DNA of 40,047 nt from a virus. The stretch spans positions 1 to 40,047 of the IMG/VR virus record IMGVR_UViG_3300015374_000024; one strand, written 5' to 3'. The notes under the pieces are model-generated. The model was not told where the DNA came from. It saw only the letters and a list, made by a program, of their open reading frames with translations, and made no database searches. Every line of letters begins with the position of its first letter. The stretch's first letter is position 1. The position numbers and the translations under genes are program-made. This document shows positions 7,182-14,739 of the stretch, piece after piece.

Positions 7182-7818
7182 AGTTGGCTCCATTTGATCT
7201 GGCGCGTTCTGCTTCACGGCGCAGCCAGCCCTCGAACGCACGGGACCAGTTGCGCTTACGACCTATCGGCCTGTCGGAGTTTTCATCGGCCCAACTCTTC
7301 AGCGTTTCAGCAGCATCAAGGACTTGCTGCTCGGTCAGGCCGCGCGATTTACCGTAACTCATGAGTTCAGGGGAAACCGACCAACCGGACGGCAAAACAG
7401 TTTTTGGTGCCGCCCCCCTCCTACTATTACTAACTGAGGGTTCTATTGAGGGTTCAAGGGGGGTCAGCAGTGACCCCCCGGGGGGGTCTGTAGTGACCCG
7501 GGGGTCTATTAGACCCCCCCCGGGGTGTCCATTAGAAGACACCCCCCCTCCTACCAACACCGTGAACATGCTGGACGCCTGACTGCCGTTATCCCGGTAG
7601 CGATCCTCACGCTTCAGGAAATTGCTCGCCACCAAATACCGGATCGCCCGCTTAACGGACGATTCGGATAATTCGCACCGCCTGCCAATGTTACCGAGTG
7701 ACGGCCAGCACCGTCCGGTTTCATCGTCGGCACTATCTGCCAGAGCGATCAGCACGATCTTGGCCTTTGGTTCACCGACCACGGCGTCAAAGGCCCATGT
7801 CATTGCGCGTATAGACAT
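7015..7818 (-). CDS. HTH replication protein (lambda O-like organisation)
   Basis: 267 residues; the ATG at 7818 has GGAGGGGG upstream. Residues 1-75 form the widely found phage winged HTH (MSIRAMTWAFDAVVG, ALADSADDETGRCWPSLGNI, LSESSVKRAIRYLV). Residues 90-130 are a Gly/Pro linker ending LEPSIEPSVS whose DNA encodes four tandem hairpins. The C-terminal domain has WSVSPELMSYGKSRGLTEQQV and RNWSRAFEGWLRREAE, typical of phage replication initiators and helicase loaders. It is transcribed divergently from the 8086 block. Likely role: binding the origin inside its own gene. Confidence 0.8.
   Translation of the reverse strand: MSIRAMTWAFDAVVGEPKAKIVLIALADSADDETGRCWPSLGNIGRRCELSESSVKRAIRYLVASNFLKREDRYRDNGSQASSMFTVLVGGGVSSNGHPGGGLIDPRVTTDPPGGSLLTPLEPSIEPSVSNSRRGAAPKTVLPSGWSVSPELMSYGKSRGLTEQQVLDAAETLKSWADENSDRPIGRKRNWSRAFEGWLRREAERARSNGANYGQGRPRAFQDDSRSVSRAAARLAEAASRGEFSFGPVPTGRPSESETDFLLLPKR
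7458..7545. repeat. Four tandem hairpin iterons, candidate replication origin
   Basis: Four successive dyads about 22 bases apart: GGGGGGTCA-gcag-TGACCCCCC (7458-7479), GGGTC-tgtagt-GACCC (7484-7499), GGGGGTCT-att-AGACCCCC (7500-7518) and GGGGTGTC-cattagaa-GACACCCC (7522-7545). The first three share GGTC...GACC cores. They lie in the linker of the HTH replication gene, as the iterons of lambda lie within gene O. A 12-base direct repeat containing TGAGGGTTC flanks them (7435, 7447), next to a more A/T-rich stretch. Confidence 0.6.
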
Positions 7819-7880
7819 AGGTTGGCCCCCTCCATTGGAGCGATCAGTTGTCCGGTAAAACGCTGAACGGGAAATCGGGA

Positions 7881-7937
7881 CTGTGCACGGTACGCGCAGA
7901 GTTGCCGGAAACAAAATCACCTGTGCGCGCTGTGCAC
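7881..7937. promoter_or_regulatory. Repeated CTGTGC operator-like sites in a divergent promoter region
   Basis: CTGTGCAC occurs at 7881 and 7930, and CTGTGCGC at 7921, in the 267-base gap between the leftward HTH gene and the rightward 8086 gene. TGTGCAC contains the palindrome GTGCAC. The position suggests binding sites for a regulator controlling both directions. No repressor gene is identified in the window. Confidence 0.4.
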
Positions 7938-8023
7938 AATTCAGTGGAAAGTCGGTCAGTGGTGCTGACGCACACGAGCGAGCGACTATCCGCGAATCAC
8001 GTAACATCGAGCAAATAAACTGA

Positions 8024-8051
8024 TGGCGCGCTCCATCGCCGGGGGTATGCT
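8024..8051 (+). promoter_or_regulatory. Putative promoter of the 8086 block
   Basis: TGGCG (8024-8028), a 17-base spacer ending in GGGGG, then TATGCT followed by GCC. It resembles the 9434-9462 site in both hexamers, spacing and G-run. The predicted start lies about 30 bases before the ATG at 8086. Confidence 0.4.
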
Positions 8052-8085
8052 GCCCTATTCAACAAATCGGAAAGGGACTGACGCA

Positions 8086-8847
8086 ATGAGCAACGAACTC
8101 AAGCACCCTAGGGCGCTGGCCATCGCCAAGAAAGGTGAGAGCGCACTTTGGGATATGGGCGACTACCTGATTGAGATCGGCGGCAGAGACGCGAAGCTGG
8201 CGGAGGTTTCCGAAGAACTGAGTGAGCACGGATACCCTCAATATACCCCGCAGTATATGGGGATGCTCCGTGGGACTGCTCTGGCATTCAATCCCGTAAA
8301 CCGGGTTTACGCTGTATCGTGGACCGCTCACTACGTCGCTGGATCGTCTGAGGTCCTTCAGGCGGTAATTGCCGCCGCTAAAGCGCAGGGCCGTAAGGGT
8401 GTCTCCAAGCGGTTTGTCCAGCAAGTGATGAACGGCATGGATGCGGATCACCGCGCCAAGCGTAAGGGTCTTTCGATCAGAGCCGAAAAAGCGGCTGTTC
8501 GCGCTGAGGCCAAGGGTGACAGAAAAGCCGCCGAACGTAATCGCGAACGCGCTCGTAAACTGAAGGGCGCGCCGCAACGCGATCCGTCTAAACGTATCGC
8601 ACCGAAGCCGGAAGATACTCCGCTGTTGGTGATCAAGTCTAAGTTCATGGCTGACAGTTCGGAGGCGCTGGCATTAGTCAAGCGCATGGATAAGGAAATC
8701 AGCCCGCACATTGATGACCTGTCGAAGGCGTTCATCACCGGCAGCGTCGAAGAACTTCTGGAAATCGCTGAAAACTTCCGGAAGCTGGCTGCGAAGCTCA
8801 ATCGCAACCAGACTAATAAGCGCTCGCATTTACATGCGGTCGCTTGA
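8086..8847 (+). CDS. Putative DNA-binding / regulatory protein
   Basis: 253 residues; the ATG at 8086 follows AAAGGGA and matches the start of the conserved part (MSNELKHPRALAIAKKG); an in-frame ATG at 8023 gives an unlikely N-terminus and overlaps the promoter. The order SALWDMGDYLIEIGG, YTPQYMGMLRGTALAF, SWTAHYVAGSSEVLQAVI resembles phage and plasmid proteins in which a helical DNA-binding region handles a WxxGDxL motif. A basic middle (KAAERNRERARKLKG) and an acidic helical C-terminus follow. First gene of the rightward block. Function not recognised. Confidence 0.65.
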   Translation: MSNELKHPRALAIAKKGESALWDMGDYLIEIGGRDAKLAEVSEELSEHGYPQYTPQYMGMLRGTALAFNPVNRVYAVSWTAHYVAGSSEVLQAVIAAAKAQGRKGVSKRFVQQVMNGMDADHRAKRKGLSIRAEKAAVRAEAKGDRKAAERNRERARKLKGAPQRDPSKRIAPKPEDTPLLVIKSKFMADSSEALALVKRMDKEISPHIDDLSKAFITGSVEELLEIAENFRKLAAKLNRNQTNKRSHLHAVA

Positions 8848-8866
8848 GCATAACGGAGGGCATTGT

Positions 8867-9367
8867 ATGCCTGATAAAATCCAAACGTGGCGGGACCAGA
8901 TCATTGAAGCGATGTTCGATGCGCTGCCTGCCACGAGTTATTATGAGTTGATGAAGAAGATTAACTCCGCCAAGCGGTGGCACATAAGCATTGGTGACGT
9001 GAGCAACGCACTCACGCATTTGCGCCGCAACTCGGCGGAGTATGGATGGAGCGTCCCGCATATCAAGCGCGGGATGGCTGGCCGTAGAGACAAGAACCGG
9101 CTCTTTGCCTTGCTGGTTGATCGCGACGGCCACTATGAGCTGGACAGCAATCCAGAAGCTAAGGTCCATCTAAATAATGGTGCTATGGCGACAACGCAAC
9201 ACGCTGCCACGATGCTGAGCAATGAGGCAGCGGCACTGCGTATCGCCGCCACGGCGACGCGCTCGCTCAGTGCGAGGGCGCGTATGAATGATCTTTGCGA
9301 CGACTTTGAGTACGTCGTCCGTAAGGCGAAGTCTCTGTTGGCAGAGATCAAGCGCGACGCCGCATAA
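8867..9367 (+). CDS. Hypothetical protein, possible winged helix
   Basis: 166 residues; the ATG at 8867 has CGGAGGG upstream, so I reject the longer frame from 8711, which overlaps the previous gene. The N-terminus (WRDQIIEAMFDALPATSYYELMKKI, then ISIGDVSNALTHLRRN) has the helix pattern of a winged HTH. The C-terminal half is helical (NDLCDDFEYVVRKAKSLLAEIK). Ends just before a clear terminator, so it forms a two-gene unit with 8086. Role unknown. Confidence 0.65.
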   Translation: MPDKIQTWRDQIIEAMFDALPATSYYELMKKINSAKRWHISIGDVSNALTHLRRNSAEYGWSVPHIKRGMAGRRDKNRLFALLVDRDGHYELDSNPEAKVHLNNGAMATTQHAATMLSNEAAALRIAATATRSLSARARMNDLCDDFEYVVRKAKSLLAEIKRDAA

Positions 9368-9381
9368 GGCGTTACGTTGAG

Positions 9382-9412
9382 AGCCGGGGCATCATCGCTG
9401 CCCCGGCTTTTT
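9382..9412 (+). terminator. Rho-independent terminator
   Basis: 9-bp arms AGCCGGGGC / GCCCCGGCT with a 9-base loop, followed by TTTTT. Separates the 8086-9367 unit from the recombination block. Confidence 0.88.
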
Positions 9413-9433
9413 CACAGCCGAGTAAAATCTGTG

Positions 9434-9462
9434 CTGGCGATATTTGGACGTGGGGGTATTAT
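9434..9462 (+). promoter_or_regulatory. Putative promoter of the 9500 block
   Basis: CTGGCG (9434-9439), 17-base spacer ending GGGGG, TATTAT (9457-9462) then GTCC. It is just after a terminator and 38 bases before the ATG at 9500, a strong positional argument. Shares its motif with sites at 8046, 10570 and 16010. Confidence 0.55.
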
Positions 9463-9499
9463 GTCCGCACTGTAACTTCATCAAAATTGGAGCAGTGCT

Positions 9500-10171
9500 A
9501 TGTCAGCAACGCAGCTATTCGAACCATGCCAAGTTGAGTACGGCGGTAAGCCATCGCGCGGCCTACGCATCGATTGCGGTAAGTGCGGAAAAGTTCACAA
9601 GATACCAATGAACCAACTGGCGCACGGCCAGAAGGAAGATCAGCAGAACCGTATCGCCACTCGTAAGTTCGAGCAGTCCGGCTGGCTCATAGGCAACCGC
9701 ATTAAGGACCATCGTTGTCCTGAATGCTATGCCGCCGAGCGACCAAAGCCGCAATTGCATGTTGTCGCGGATGAAGGCAAGGCGCGTGAACTGACCAAGG
9801 AAGATCGCCGCATCATCTTCGCTAAGTTAAATGACGTCTACGTGGATGAGCAGACCGGCTACTCGGCATCATGGTCTGATACTGCGGTGGCAAAAGACCT
9901 CGGTGTTATGCCGGAATGGGTCAAGCAAATCCGCGAAGAAAACTTCGGCCCGCTTGGGGTCAATCCTGAAATCGCCGCGCTGATATCCGAGGCCCGTCTG
10001 ATCAATGGACAGGTCAAGGAAAAGGGCGCAGACGCCAGCCGCCTCATGTCAGAGATCGATAAGGTACGCGCCGCCGCGCAGACCATTGCCGGTGATATAC
10101 AGCGTTTGGCCGCGCGTACTGAGGTGATCGAGCGTAAAATCCTTCAGATAGAGAAAGGGCTGCGGTCATGA
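9500..10171 (+). CDS. Zinc-ribbon, coiled-coil phage protein
   Basis: 223 residues. The N-terminal zinc ribbon is formed by CGKCGK (about residues 26-29) and HRCPEC (about 72-76). A central part with DVYVDEQTGYSASWSDTAVAKDLGVMPEWVKQIREENFG resembles an HTH that reads DNA. The C-terminal 60 residues are a likely coiled coil (SRLMSEIDKVRAAAQTIAG, ending in a charged helix). RBS TTGGAG. It overlaps the next gene by 4 bases. Seen in related phages upstream of recombination genes; exact role unknown. Confidence 0.7.
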   Translation: MSATQLFEPCQVEYGGKPSRGLRIDCGKCGKVHKIPMNQLAHGQKEDQQNRIATRKFEQSGWLIGNRIKDHRCPECYAAERPKPQLHVVADEGKARELTKEDRRIIFAKLNDVYVDEQTGYSASWSDTAVAKDLGVMPEWVKQIREENFGPLGVNPEIAALISEARLINGQVKEKGADASRLMSEIDKVRAAAQTIAGDIQRLAARTEVIERKILQIEKGLRS

Positions 10172-10395
10172 GGGTCTTTCCGTGGGACAAGGTCGTGGCT
10201 GATGCCGACGCCAAGATGAAGGCTTCTCCGCACGTTCACATCTACCAGCAATTCAACTGCGAGCATTGCGGTGCCAAGCAGACGATGGACACGCCGGACA
10301 TTTTCTACGAAACCGGCACTTGCGAAGAATGCAAGAAAATCACTAACATCAAAAAGAACGGCATGAACTTCATGATGCACTTGGGCAGGCAGTGA
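10168..10395 (+). CDS. Small zinc-ribbon protein
   Basis: 75 residues with FNCEHCGAKQTM and TGTCEECKKITNI, two CxxC pairs of a zinc ribbon, 28 residues apart. ATGA overlap with the upstream zinc-ribbon gene suggests coupled translation and perhaps interaction. No further domain is visible. Confidence 0.7.
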   Translation: MRVFPWDKVVADADAKMKASPHVHIYQQFNCEHCGAKQTMDTPDIFYETGTCEECKKITNIKKNGMNFMMHLGRQ

Positions 10396-10550
10396 TATTG
10401 AATGAGGGTTGGATATACGCGGTAGCCTGCATTGTTTACGTGATTTACTTCTGCGCGGTGTGGCGCTACCCGCCGTTAACCTTTCTCCGTCACATTGACC
10501 GCACCATTGACCGCGCCTGCGCCCTGTTGACGAGGCAATATTTCCGCTAG
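10392..10550 (+). CDS. 52-aa single-span membrane protein
   Basis: A GTG start overlaps the previous stop (GTGA). The product begins MILNEGWIYAVACIVYVIYF: one transmembrane helix with aromatic residues, then a basic tail (RHIDRTIDRACALLTRQYFR). The SD is weak (GGCAGG). Supported by overlap geometry and a sensible membrane profile rather than by similarity. Confidence 0.5.
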   Translation: MILNEGWIYAVACIVYVIYFCAVWRYPPLTFLRHIDRTIDRACALLTRQYFR

Positions 10551-10569
10551 AAGTCTCGCTGCCATAGGC

Positions 10570-10575
10570 TATTAT
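10570..10575 (+). promoter_or_regulatory. Putative -10 element before the ERF gene
   Basis: TATTAT followed by GCCC, 37 bases before the ERF start, in the intergenic gap. It matches the TATTATG-YCC motif of the other intergenic sites; a matching -35 element is not obvious. Confidence 0.4.
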
Positions 10576-10611
10576 GCCCGTGGTTACGTCATTCAAGAAA
10601 TGGAGAATCCA

Positions 10612-11412
10612 ATGGCGACAAGAACCGCTCGCGTGGTGAAGATACCGCGCGCCAAATCAGTCGCGGTGCGCGAGCATCCCACGAACATTCTCAGCATCAT
10701 CGCCCACGCTGCGGCTGATCCAGCCGTGATGCCGGACAAGATGCGCGCCCTGCTCGATATGCAAAAGGAAATAATGGCTGAAGAAGCCCGCATGGCCTTC
10801 ACAGCCGATTACATCAAAATGTCCGGTGAGCTCCCCGTCATCGACGCCACGGGCCGTATCGAGATACGTGAAAAGGTTGGCGGCGAGCGCACCGGACGCA
10901 TCATGCAGGCGACGCCCTATGCGACCTACAACGTGATCTGGAAAACCGTCAAGCCGATTTTACAGGAGCATCACTTCGCACTTTTGCATAGCAATGAAGC
11001 ATCAGCCGATGGGCGCGTGATCGTCAGGTCGACGCTCATGCACGACAAGGGGCATCAGAGAGAAAGCGTCATCCCGCTGCCGTTGGAAACCAGCGGCTCC
11101 AAGAACAACGTGCAGGGATACGGCAGTTCTACGAGTTACGGTAAACGCTACAACACCGTGCAGTTGCTCAATCTGATAAGTGAAGCGCCGGAAGAACGCG
11201 ACACTGATGGCGTTGAAGTCATCGACCAGAAGCAACTGGAAGAACTGATCGCGCTGGCTGATGAAGTCGGGGCCGATAAGCGCCGGTTCTGCGAATCCAT
11301 GAACATTCCATCCATGAAGGATTTGCCGGTCGCTCGCTTGGCTGAAGCCAATGCGCTCCTGAAGCTGAAGGCGGCACGGGCCAAGCTGAAGGAGAATACC
11401 GATGCAAAGTGA
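10612..11412 (+). CDS. erf: ERF-family single-strand annealing protein
   Basis: 266 residues; the ATG at 10612 follows TGGAGA (the ATG at 10600 is part of that SD). The ERF core is recognisable: AFTADYIKMSGELPVIDATG, TPYATYNVIWKTVKPILQEHHF, GSKNNVQGYGSSTSYGKRY and an acidic end of the domain (APEERDTDG). ERF proteins form rings on ssDNA and anneal complementary strands in phage recombination and circularisation. The C-terminal tail is helical. An 11-base overlap with the exonuclease gene makes the standard annealase/exonuclease pair. Confidence 0.9.
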   Translation: MATRTARVVKIPRAKSVAVREHPTNILSIIAHAAADPAVMPDKMRALLDMQKEIMAEEARMAFTADYIKMSGELPVIDATGRIEIREKVGGERTGRIMQATPYATYNVIWKTVKPILQEHHFALLHSNEASADGRVIVRSTLMHDKGHQRESVIPLPLETSGSKNNVQGYGSSTSYGKRYNTVQLLNLISEAPEERDTDGVEVIDQKQLEELIALADEVGADKRRFCESMNIPSMKDLPVARLAEANALLKLKAARAKLKENTDAK

Positions 11413-12058
11413 GGATCTCATTCAAGGGTCGCAGGAATGGCTCGACTATCGCTGCGGTCGGGTCACTGCATCCGGCATCGTCGCGCTCATGGCCAAAAGC
11501 TCTACGACCGGTAACTGGTTGGCCAGCCGTGCAAACTACATGGCGGAGAAGGTGGCCGAGCGGTTCACCAAAACGCCAGCCGCTTCCTACGTGAATGACG
11601 CCATGCGTTGGGGATTGGAAAAAGAGCCTGATGCGCGGCGCGTCTATTCACTGTTGCTGGACGTGGACGTGAAGGAGGTCGGCTTCGTGAACCATCCGAC
11701 AATCCCGCTGAGCGGATGCAGCCCTGACGGTCTGGTCAGTGACGATGGCCTCATTGAAATCAAGTGTCCGTATACGGCCACGCATATCGAAACTCTGCTC
11801 ACACAGAAGATAGATCACAAATACATCGTACAGATGCAATGGCAGATGGCCTGCGCCGACCGGCTGTGGTGCGATTACGTTTCCTTTGATCCACGGCTTG
11901 AACCACGGATGCAGTTGTTCGTGAAGCGTGTGCGGCGTGACATGAACATGATCGAGGATATGGAAAAGCACGTCATCCAATTTCTCTATGAGCTTGATGA
12001 TGTGATGGCCAAGTTGAACACGCTGTATCCGTATCCTGAAGAAGCGGTGGCTGCATGA
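11402..12058 (+). CDS. YqaJ-type phage recombination exonuclease
   Basis: 218 residues. The PD-(D/E)xK nuclease core: LIQGSQEWLDYRCGRVTAS at the N-terminus, MRWGLEKEPDARRVY (Glu of motif I region), GCSPDGLV (catalytic Asp) and LIEIKCPY (ExK). YqaJ/lambda-exo enzymes degrade the 5' strand of dsDNA and load the annealase. Length is normal for the family. RBS AAGGAGA. Operonic with the ERF gene, as in many siphoviruses. Confidence 0.92.
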   Translation: MQSEDLIQGSQEWLDYRCGRVTASGIVALMAKSSTTGNWLASRANYMAEKVAERFTKTPAASYVNDAMRWGLEKEPDARRVYSLLLDVDVKEVGFVNHPTIPLSGCSPDGLVSDDGLIEIKCPYTATHIETLLTQKIDHKYIVQMQWQMACADRLWCDYVSFDPRLEPRMQLFVKRVRRDMNMIEDMEKHVIQFLYELDDVMAKLNTLYPYPEEAVAA

Positions 12059-12327
12059 AACCGCATTTCCTGTCTGAAGGAATAGAAATGCCCCCGGCTG
12101 AATGTCCGAACTGCGGTTTTGTCAGCGATATGGCGTCTGCCATCGATAATGAAAATGCAAAGCTAAAGCCGGGGGACGTGTCGATCTGCATAGCCTGCGG
12201 ACACCTGATGGTTGCCAAGGATGACCTGACCTTTCGCAATCCCACCGATGATGAAATCAAGAATTGCGCGGGCGATGAACGCATCGTTGCGATCATGACC
12301 GCGCTGCATCATGTGAAGTCAAAATGA
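12055..12327 (+). CDS. Zinc-ribbon small protein
   Basis: 90 residues. CPNCGFV (about 17-20) and CIACGHL (about 45-48) form a typical four-Cys zinc ribbon; the C-terminal part is a short helical domain (NPTDDEIKNCAGDERIVAIM). ATGA overlaps at both ends show translational coupling within the recombination operon. Confidence 0.7.
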   Translation: MKPHFLSEGIEMPPAECPNCGFVSDMASAIDNENAKLKPGDVSICIACGHLMVAKDDLTFRNPTDDEIKNCAGDERIVAIMTALHHVKSK

Positions 12328-12845
12328 ACGCCCCGCTGTATTTCCGTTGGTACGATGATTATGCCATGCATCCGTTGCCGCGCCATTTACCGCTGGCGCG
12401 CAAGCAGTTCGAACTCGGCAAAGTCTACCGGCTGGAAGTCATCGAGGAACGATCGGGCTCGGCGCATCGCAGATACTTCGCTGCGGTGCGTGAGGCGTGG
12501 ATGCAGTTGCCGGAAGCAAAAGCCGAGACATACCCGACACCGGATCATCTGCGCCGATGGGCGCTTATCAAGACCGGCTACCATGATGAACGCGCCATAG
12601 CCTGCGGCAGCGAAGCCGAAGCGGTGAAGGTGGCCAGCTTCATCAAGCCGATGGACAGCTTTGCCGTGGTCACGCTCAAAGGTGACGTGGTGAAGGTCTA
12701 CACCGCCAAGAGCCAGAGCATGAGGCGCATGGACAAGGATACGTTTCAGAAAAGTTCGCAGGCGGTTCTCGATTGCTTGAGTGAAGTGATCGGCGTGAAG
12801 CGCAGTGAATTGGAAAAGGAGGGCGAGCGTGGGGCCAACACTTGA
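12324..12845 (+). CDS. Conserved phage recombination-block protein
   Basis: 173 residues. The pattern RSGSAHRRYFAAVREAWMQLPE, then YPTPDHLRRWALIKTGYHDER and KVYTAKSQSMRRMDKDTFQK, belongs to a family often found beside phage exonuclease/annealase genes. It is basic and likely nucleic-acid binding; a NinB-like role is conceivable but not shown. It overlaps its neighbours on both sides. Confidence 0.65.
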   Translation: MNAPLYFRWYDDYAMHPLPRHLPLARKQFELGKVYRLEVIEERSGSAHRRYFAAVREAWMQLPEAKAETYPTPDHLRRWALIKTGYHDERAIACGSEAEAVKVASFIKPMDSFAVVTLKGDVVKVYTAKSQSMRRMDKDTFQKSSQAVLDCLSEVIGVKRSELEKEGERGANT

Positions 12846-13125
12846 TTCCAAAAATGCCGCCATGAGAGCATTGAAAACATCCAGAGAAATACAGCCATTG
12901 CTAGCCGGTCTTGGTCCCGACATTCAGGGGGCGGTGCTGGCAGACCTCGTATCGCTGTGGGTCGCCGGTCACGCCCCCGAGTTAAGAGAGACTATGATGC
13001 ACGATTGGTTTGATGCCATGAAGGAACTGATCGCACCGAGTGAATTGCAGATCATGGAGCAGTTGGAGCAGTTGGAGCAGTTGGGACTTAATCCGTGGAG
13101 GAATCCCGATGGGAAGAATGTCTGA
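12829..13125 (+). CDS. Small helical hypothetical protein
   Basis: 98 residues from the GTG at 12829, preceded by AGGAGG at ideal spacing (the longer frame from 12805 has none). Contains an LLAGLGPDIQGAVLADLVSLWVAGH helix and a tandem Gln-Leu-Glu repeat near the C-terminus. Overlaps the previous gene by 17 bases. No family recognised by me beyond the look of phage proteins of this size. Confidence 0.6.
   Translation: MGPTLDSKNAAMRALKTSREIQPLLAGLGPDIQGAVLADLVSLWVAGHAPELRETMMHDWFDAMKELIAPSELQIMEQLEQLEQLGLNPWRNPDGKNV
13056..13082 (+). repeat. Three copies of a 9-base unit
   Basis: GGAGCAGTT is repeated three times, encoding the Glu-Gln-Leu repeat of the overlapping gene. Slippage could vary the copy number. 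Confidence 0.8.
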
Positions 13126-13474
13126 TGCTGCCTTCGGTGATGATCTGTTCAGTGCGCCGCCGCCGCCGCGCGATAGCACGAAGGCGCGTGAGGCGCGTGA
13201 TGCAGGCATCGCGCAAGTCCTCGATCACAATGAGGCATGGCGGATTGCCGCCTTGGCAGAAATGGAGAAATTGTTTCGCGGATGGGTCGGCACCGCCGAG
13301 GACATTCGCATCAACATCACGCCCAAGGTCGGCGTTCCCAAGCATCCGAATGCGTGGGGTGGCCTGATGAACGCGGCCCTCAAGCGCGGCTGGTTCACGC
13401 CGACTGGAAAGTGGATTTCACCGACTGATGTTAAGAGCCACAGCCGACCAACGCGCGAGTATAGGCGCACATGA
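13109..13474 (+). CDS. Conserved phage hypothetical protein
   Basis: 121 residues from the ATG at 13109 with GTGGAGGA upstream. A motif-rich centre, AGIAQVLDHNEAWRIAALAEM, GTAEDIRINITPKVG and HPNAWGGLMNAALKRGWFTPTG, recurs in tailed phages with the same order, ending KSHSRPTREYRR. The conserved His/Asn/Trp suggest an enzymatic or metal site, but the function is not established. It overlaps the previous gene by 17 bases. Confidence 0.7.
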   Translation: MGRMSDAAFGDDLFSAPPPPRDSTKAREARDAGIAQVLDHNEAWRIAALAEMEKLFRGWVGTAEDIRINITPKVGVPKHPNAWGGLMNAALKRGWFTPTGKWISPTDVKSHSRPTREYRRT

Positions 13475-13486
13475 CCGGAGAGCATT

Positions 13487-13663
13487 ATGGGCACCGATAA
13501 TCCGATAATCGAACCGCAAATGCTGAAACTGGTCAAAGCTGACCGGCTGGTGACCATCGAACGCTGTGCGGAAGTTGCTGAACGATGGCGTGAATGGGAT
13601 GACAGACCACCTTCGCCGGAAGCGATCGCCGCCGCCATCCGCAAGCTGAAGGATACGGCATGA
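13487..13663 (+). CDS. 58-aa small protein
   Basis: Starts at an ATG with CCGGAGAG upstream and ends overlapping the next ATG (ATGA). The product MGTDNPIIEPQMLKLVKADR continues with a charged helix and REWDDRPPSPEAIAAAI. Both flanks and the RBS support translation. No family known. Confidence 0.55.
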   Translation: MGTDNPIIEPQMLKLVKADRLVTIERCAEVAERWREWDDRPPSPEAIAAAIRKLKDTA

Positions 13664-14124
13664 GAGCATATCGCCCCTACATTCCCTATAGTGTGCGCGC
13701 TCTGGTCGCTGAGCGGCAGGCTGACGCCAAGGGGTTTCGTCCTGACCCTAAGCTGCCAGCGAACCTGCGCCTGCGCTCTTGCCTTATATTCTTGTTCGGT
13801 ACGGCCAAGGTCCATCTTGATCATGACCCGGCGCTGGAAAACCGTACCAAAATCATGCGACGGGATGGCCAGATCGGCGGATACATTCCGCCCGCAAATG
13901 ATCCGAACTTTCTAATTTATCGCATCGCCGAAGATCACAGGATCAAGACCTATGTCCGTGGCGACGGCGCTCTCCGCAGTGACGTATCGCAGCATCGCTA
14001 CCTCAAGCGCGTCGCCAGCAACCGCAAACCCAAGGCTGCTTTCAAGCCGCGCCGTACCAAACACATCAGGAGATTTCCTAATGATGCAACCGTCATTCGA
14101 GGACATGATCAGAAAGCTAAGTAA
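13660..14124 (+). CDS. HNH-like phage protein
   Basis: 154 residues. YIPYSVRALVAERQ, FGTAKVHLDHDPALENRTK and PPANDPNFLIYRIAEDHRIKTYVRG, with a conserved His-Asp-His (HLDHD) and a later Asn/His, recall HNH-type nuclease proteins of phages. The C-terminus is strongly basic (KPKAAFKPRRTKHIRR). The nuclease assignment rests on this pattern alone. ATGA overlap with the upstream 58-aa gene. Confidence 0.55.
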   Translation: MRAYRPYIPYSVRALVAERQADAKGFRPDPKLPANLRLRSCLIFLFGTAKVHLDHDPALENRTKIMRRDGQIGGYIPPANDPNFLIYRIAEDHRIKTYVRGDGALRSDVSQHRYLKRVASNRKPKAAFKPRRTKHIRRFPNDATVIRGHDQKAK

Positions 14125-14476
14125 ATTGCAGCGGGATTTTCTAGTCGATCACGTCGACGGCCTGCGTCCGTTCGTGGACCAGCCCATTGAAAATCAAACA
14201 CGCGAGTCGCTCGTGGCGCGCAAGCTTGTGCGCTATGAGCCGCTCGCGCGGTCACAGTTGGGAGCGCCCAATGGCACGATGCTGACGGATGCAGGCAGAG
14301 AGGCGCTGTGCTGGCTGTTGGGGCAATACGCTGATGCCCTGATGCGCGGCATAGCGGCCCGCTGTTTAGATCAAAGGAGTGAGGCTGAATTGCTGAGGGT
14401 ATTAACCGAGAGTGCAACACATTGGAGCGTCTATGACAGAATCGCAAGAAACACGGATGCCGCCGCCGCCACCTAA
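14081..14476 (+). CDS. Putative winged-helix protein
   Basis: 131 residues from the ATG at 14081 (SD AGGAGA). The N-terminal 70 residues fit a winged HTH: MIRKLSKLQRDFLVDHVDGL, TRESLVARKLVRYEP, then TMLTDAGREAL, like MarR-type recognition helix plus wing. The rest is helical. It overlaps the HNH-like gene by 44 bases. Target unknown. Confidence 0.6.
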   Translation: MMQPSFEDMIRKLSKLQRDFLVDHVDGLRPFVDQPIENQTRESLVARKLVRYEPLARSQLGAPNGTMLTDAGREALCWLLGQYADALMRGIAARCLDQRSEAELLRVLTESATHWSVYDRIARNTDAAAAT

Positions 14477-14738
14477 CATAATGGCTGAGCGCCCGCCGCT
14501 GGCAGAACCATTTTCTGAAACTGATCCGCCGCCCTATACGCGGACACCGGAGCGGCTGTCGCGCGGTATGCCGCCGCCACCGGATGAAACGCCGCTGGCC
14601 ATTGACCGGCAATGGGATGAAAACCGGAGGTACGAGCGTAACCTGATAATGGCAAGCTGCGTCGTTGCCGTGCTGGCGTGTTTCACAGCGGCCACGCTGG
14701 CGATGATTGCTTTTTCTTTGATACGAACAGGGGGATAA
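14433..14738 (+). CDS. Proline-rich membrane-anchored protein
   Basis: 101 residues: a Pro-rich N-terminal two-thirds (MPPPPPNIMAERPPLAEP, GMPPPPDETPL) and a single C-terminal transmembrane helix (SCVVAVLACFTAATLAMIAF). This is a tail-anchored topology with a cytoplasmic Pro-rich arm. RBS TTGGAG. Spanin- or host-interaction roles are possible, but unsupported. Confidence 0.6.
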   Translation: MTESQETRMPPPPPNIMAERPPLAEPFSETDPPPYTRTPERLSRGMPPPPDETPLAIDRQWDENRRYERNLIMASCVVAVLACFTAATLAMIAFSLIRTGG

Positions 14739-14739
14739 G

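Noticed and set aside
13952-14080. N-terminal extension of the winged-helix gene
   Set aside because: The extension is a shadow of the HNH-like gene; AGGAGA directly before 14081 fixes the start.
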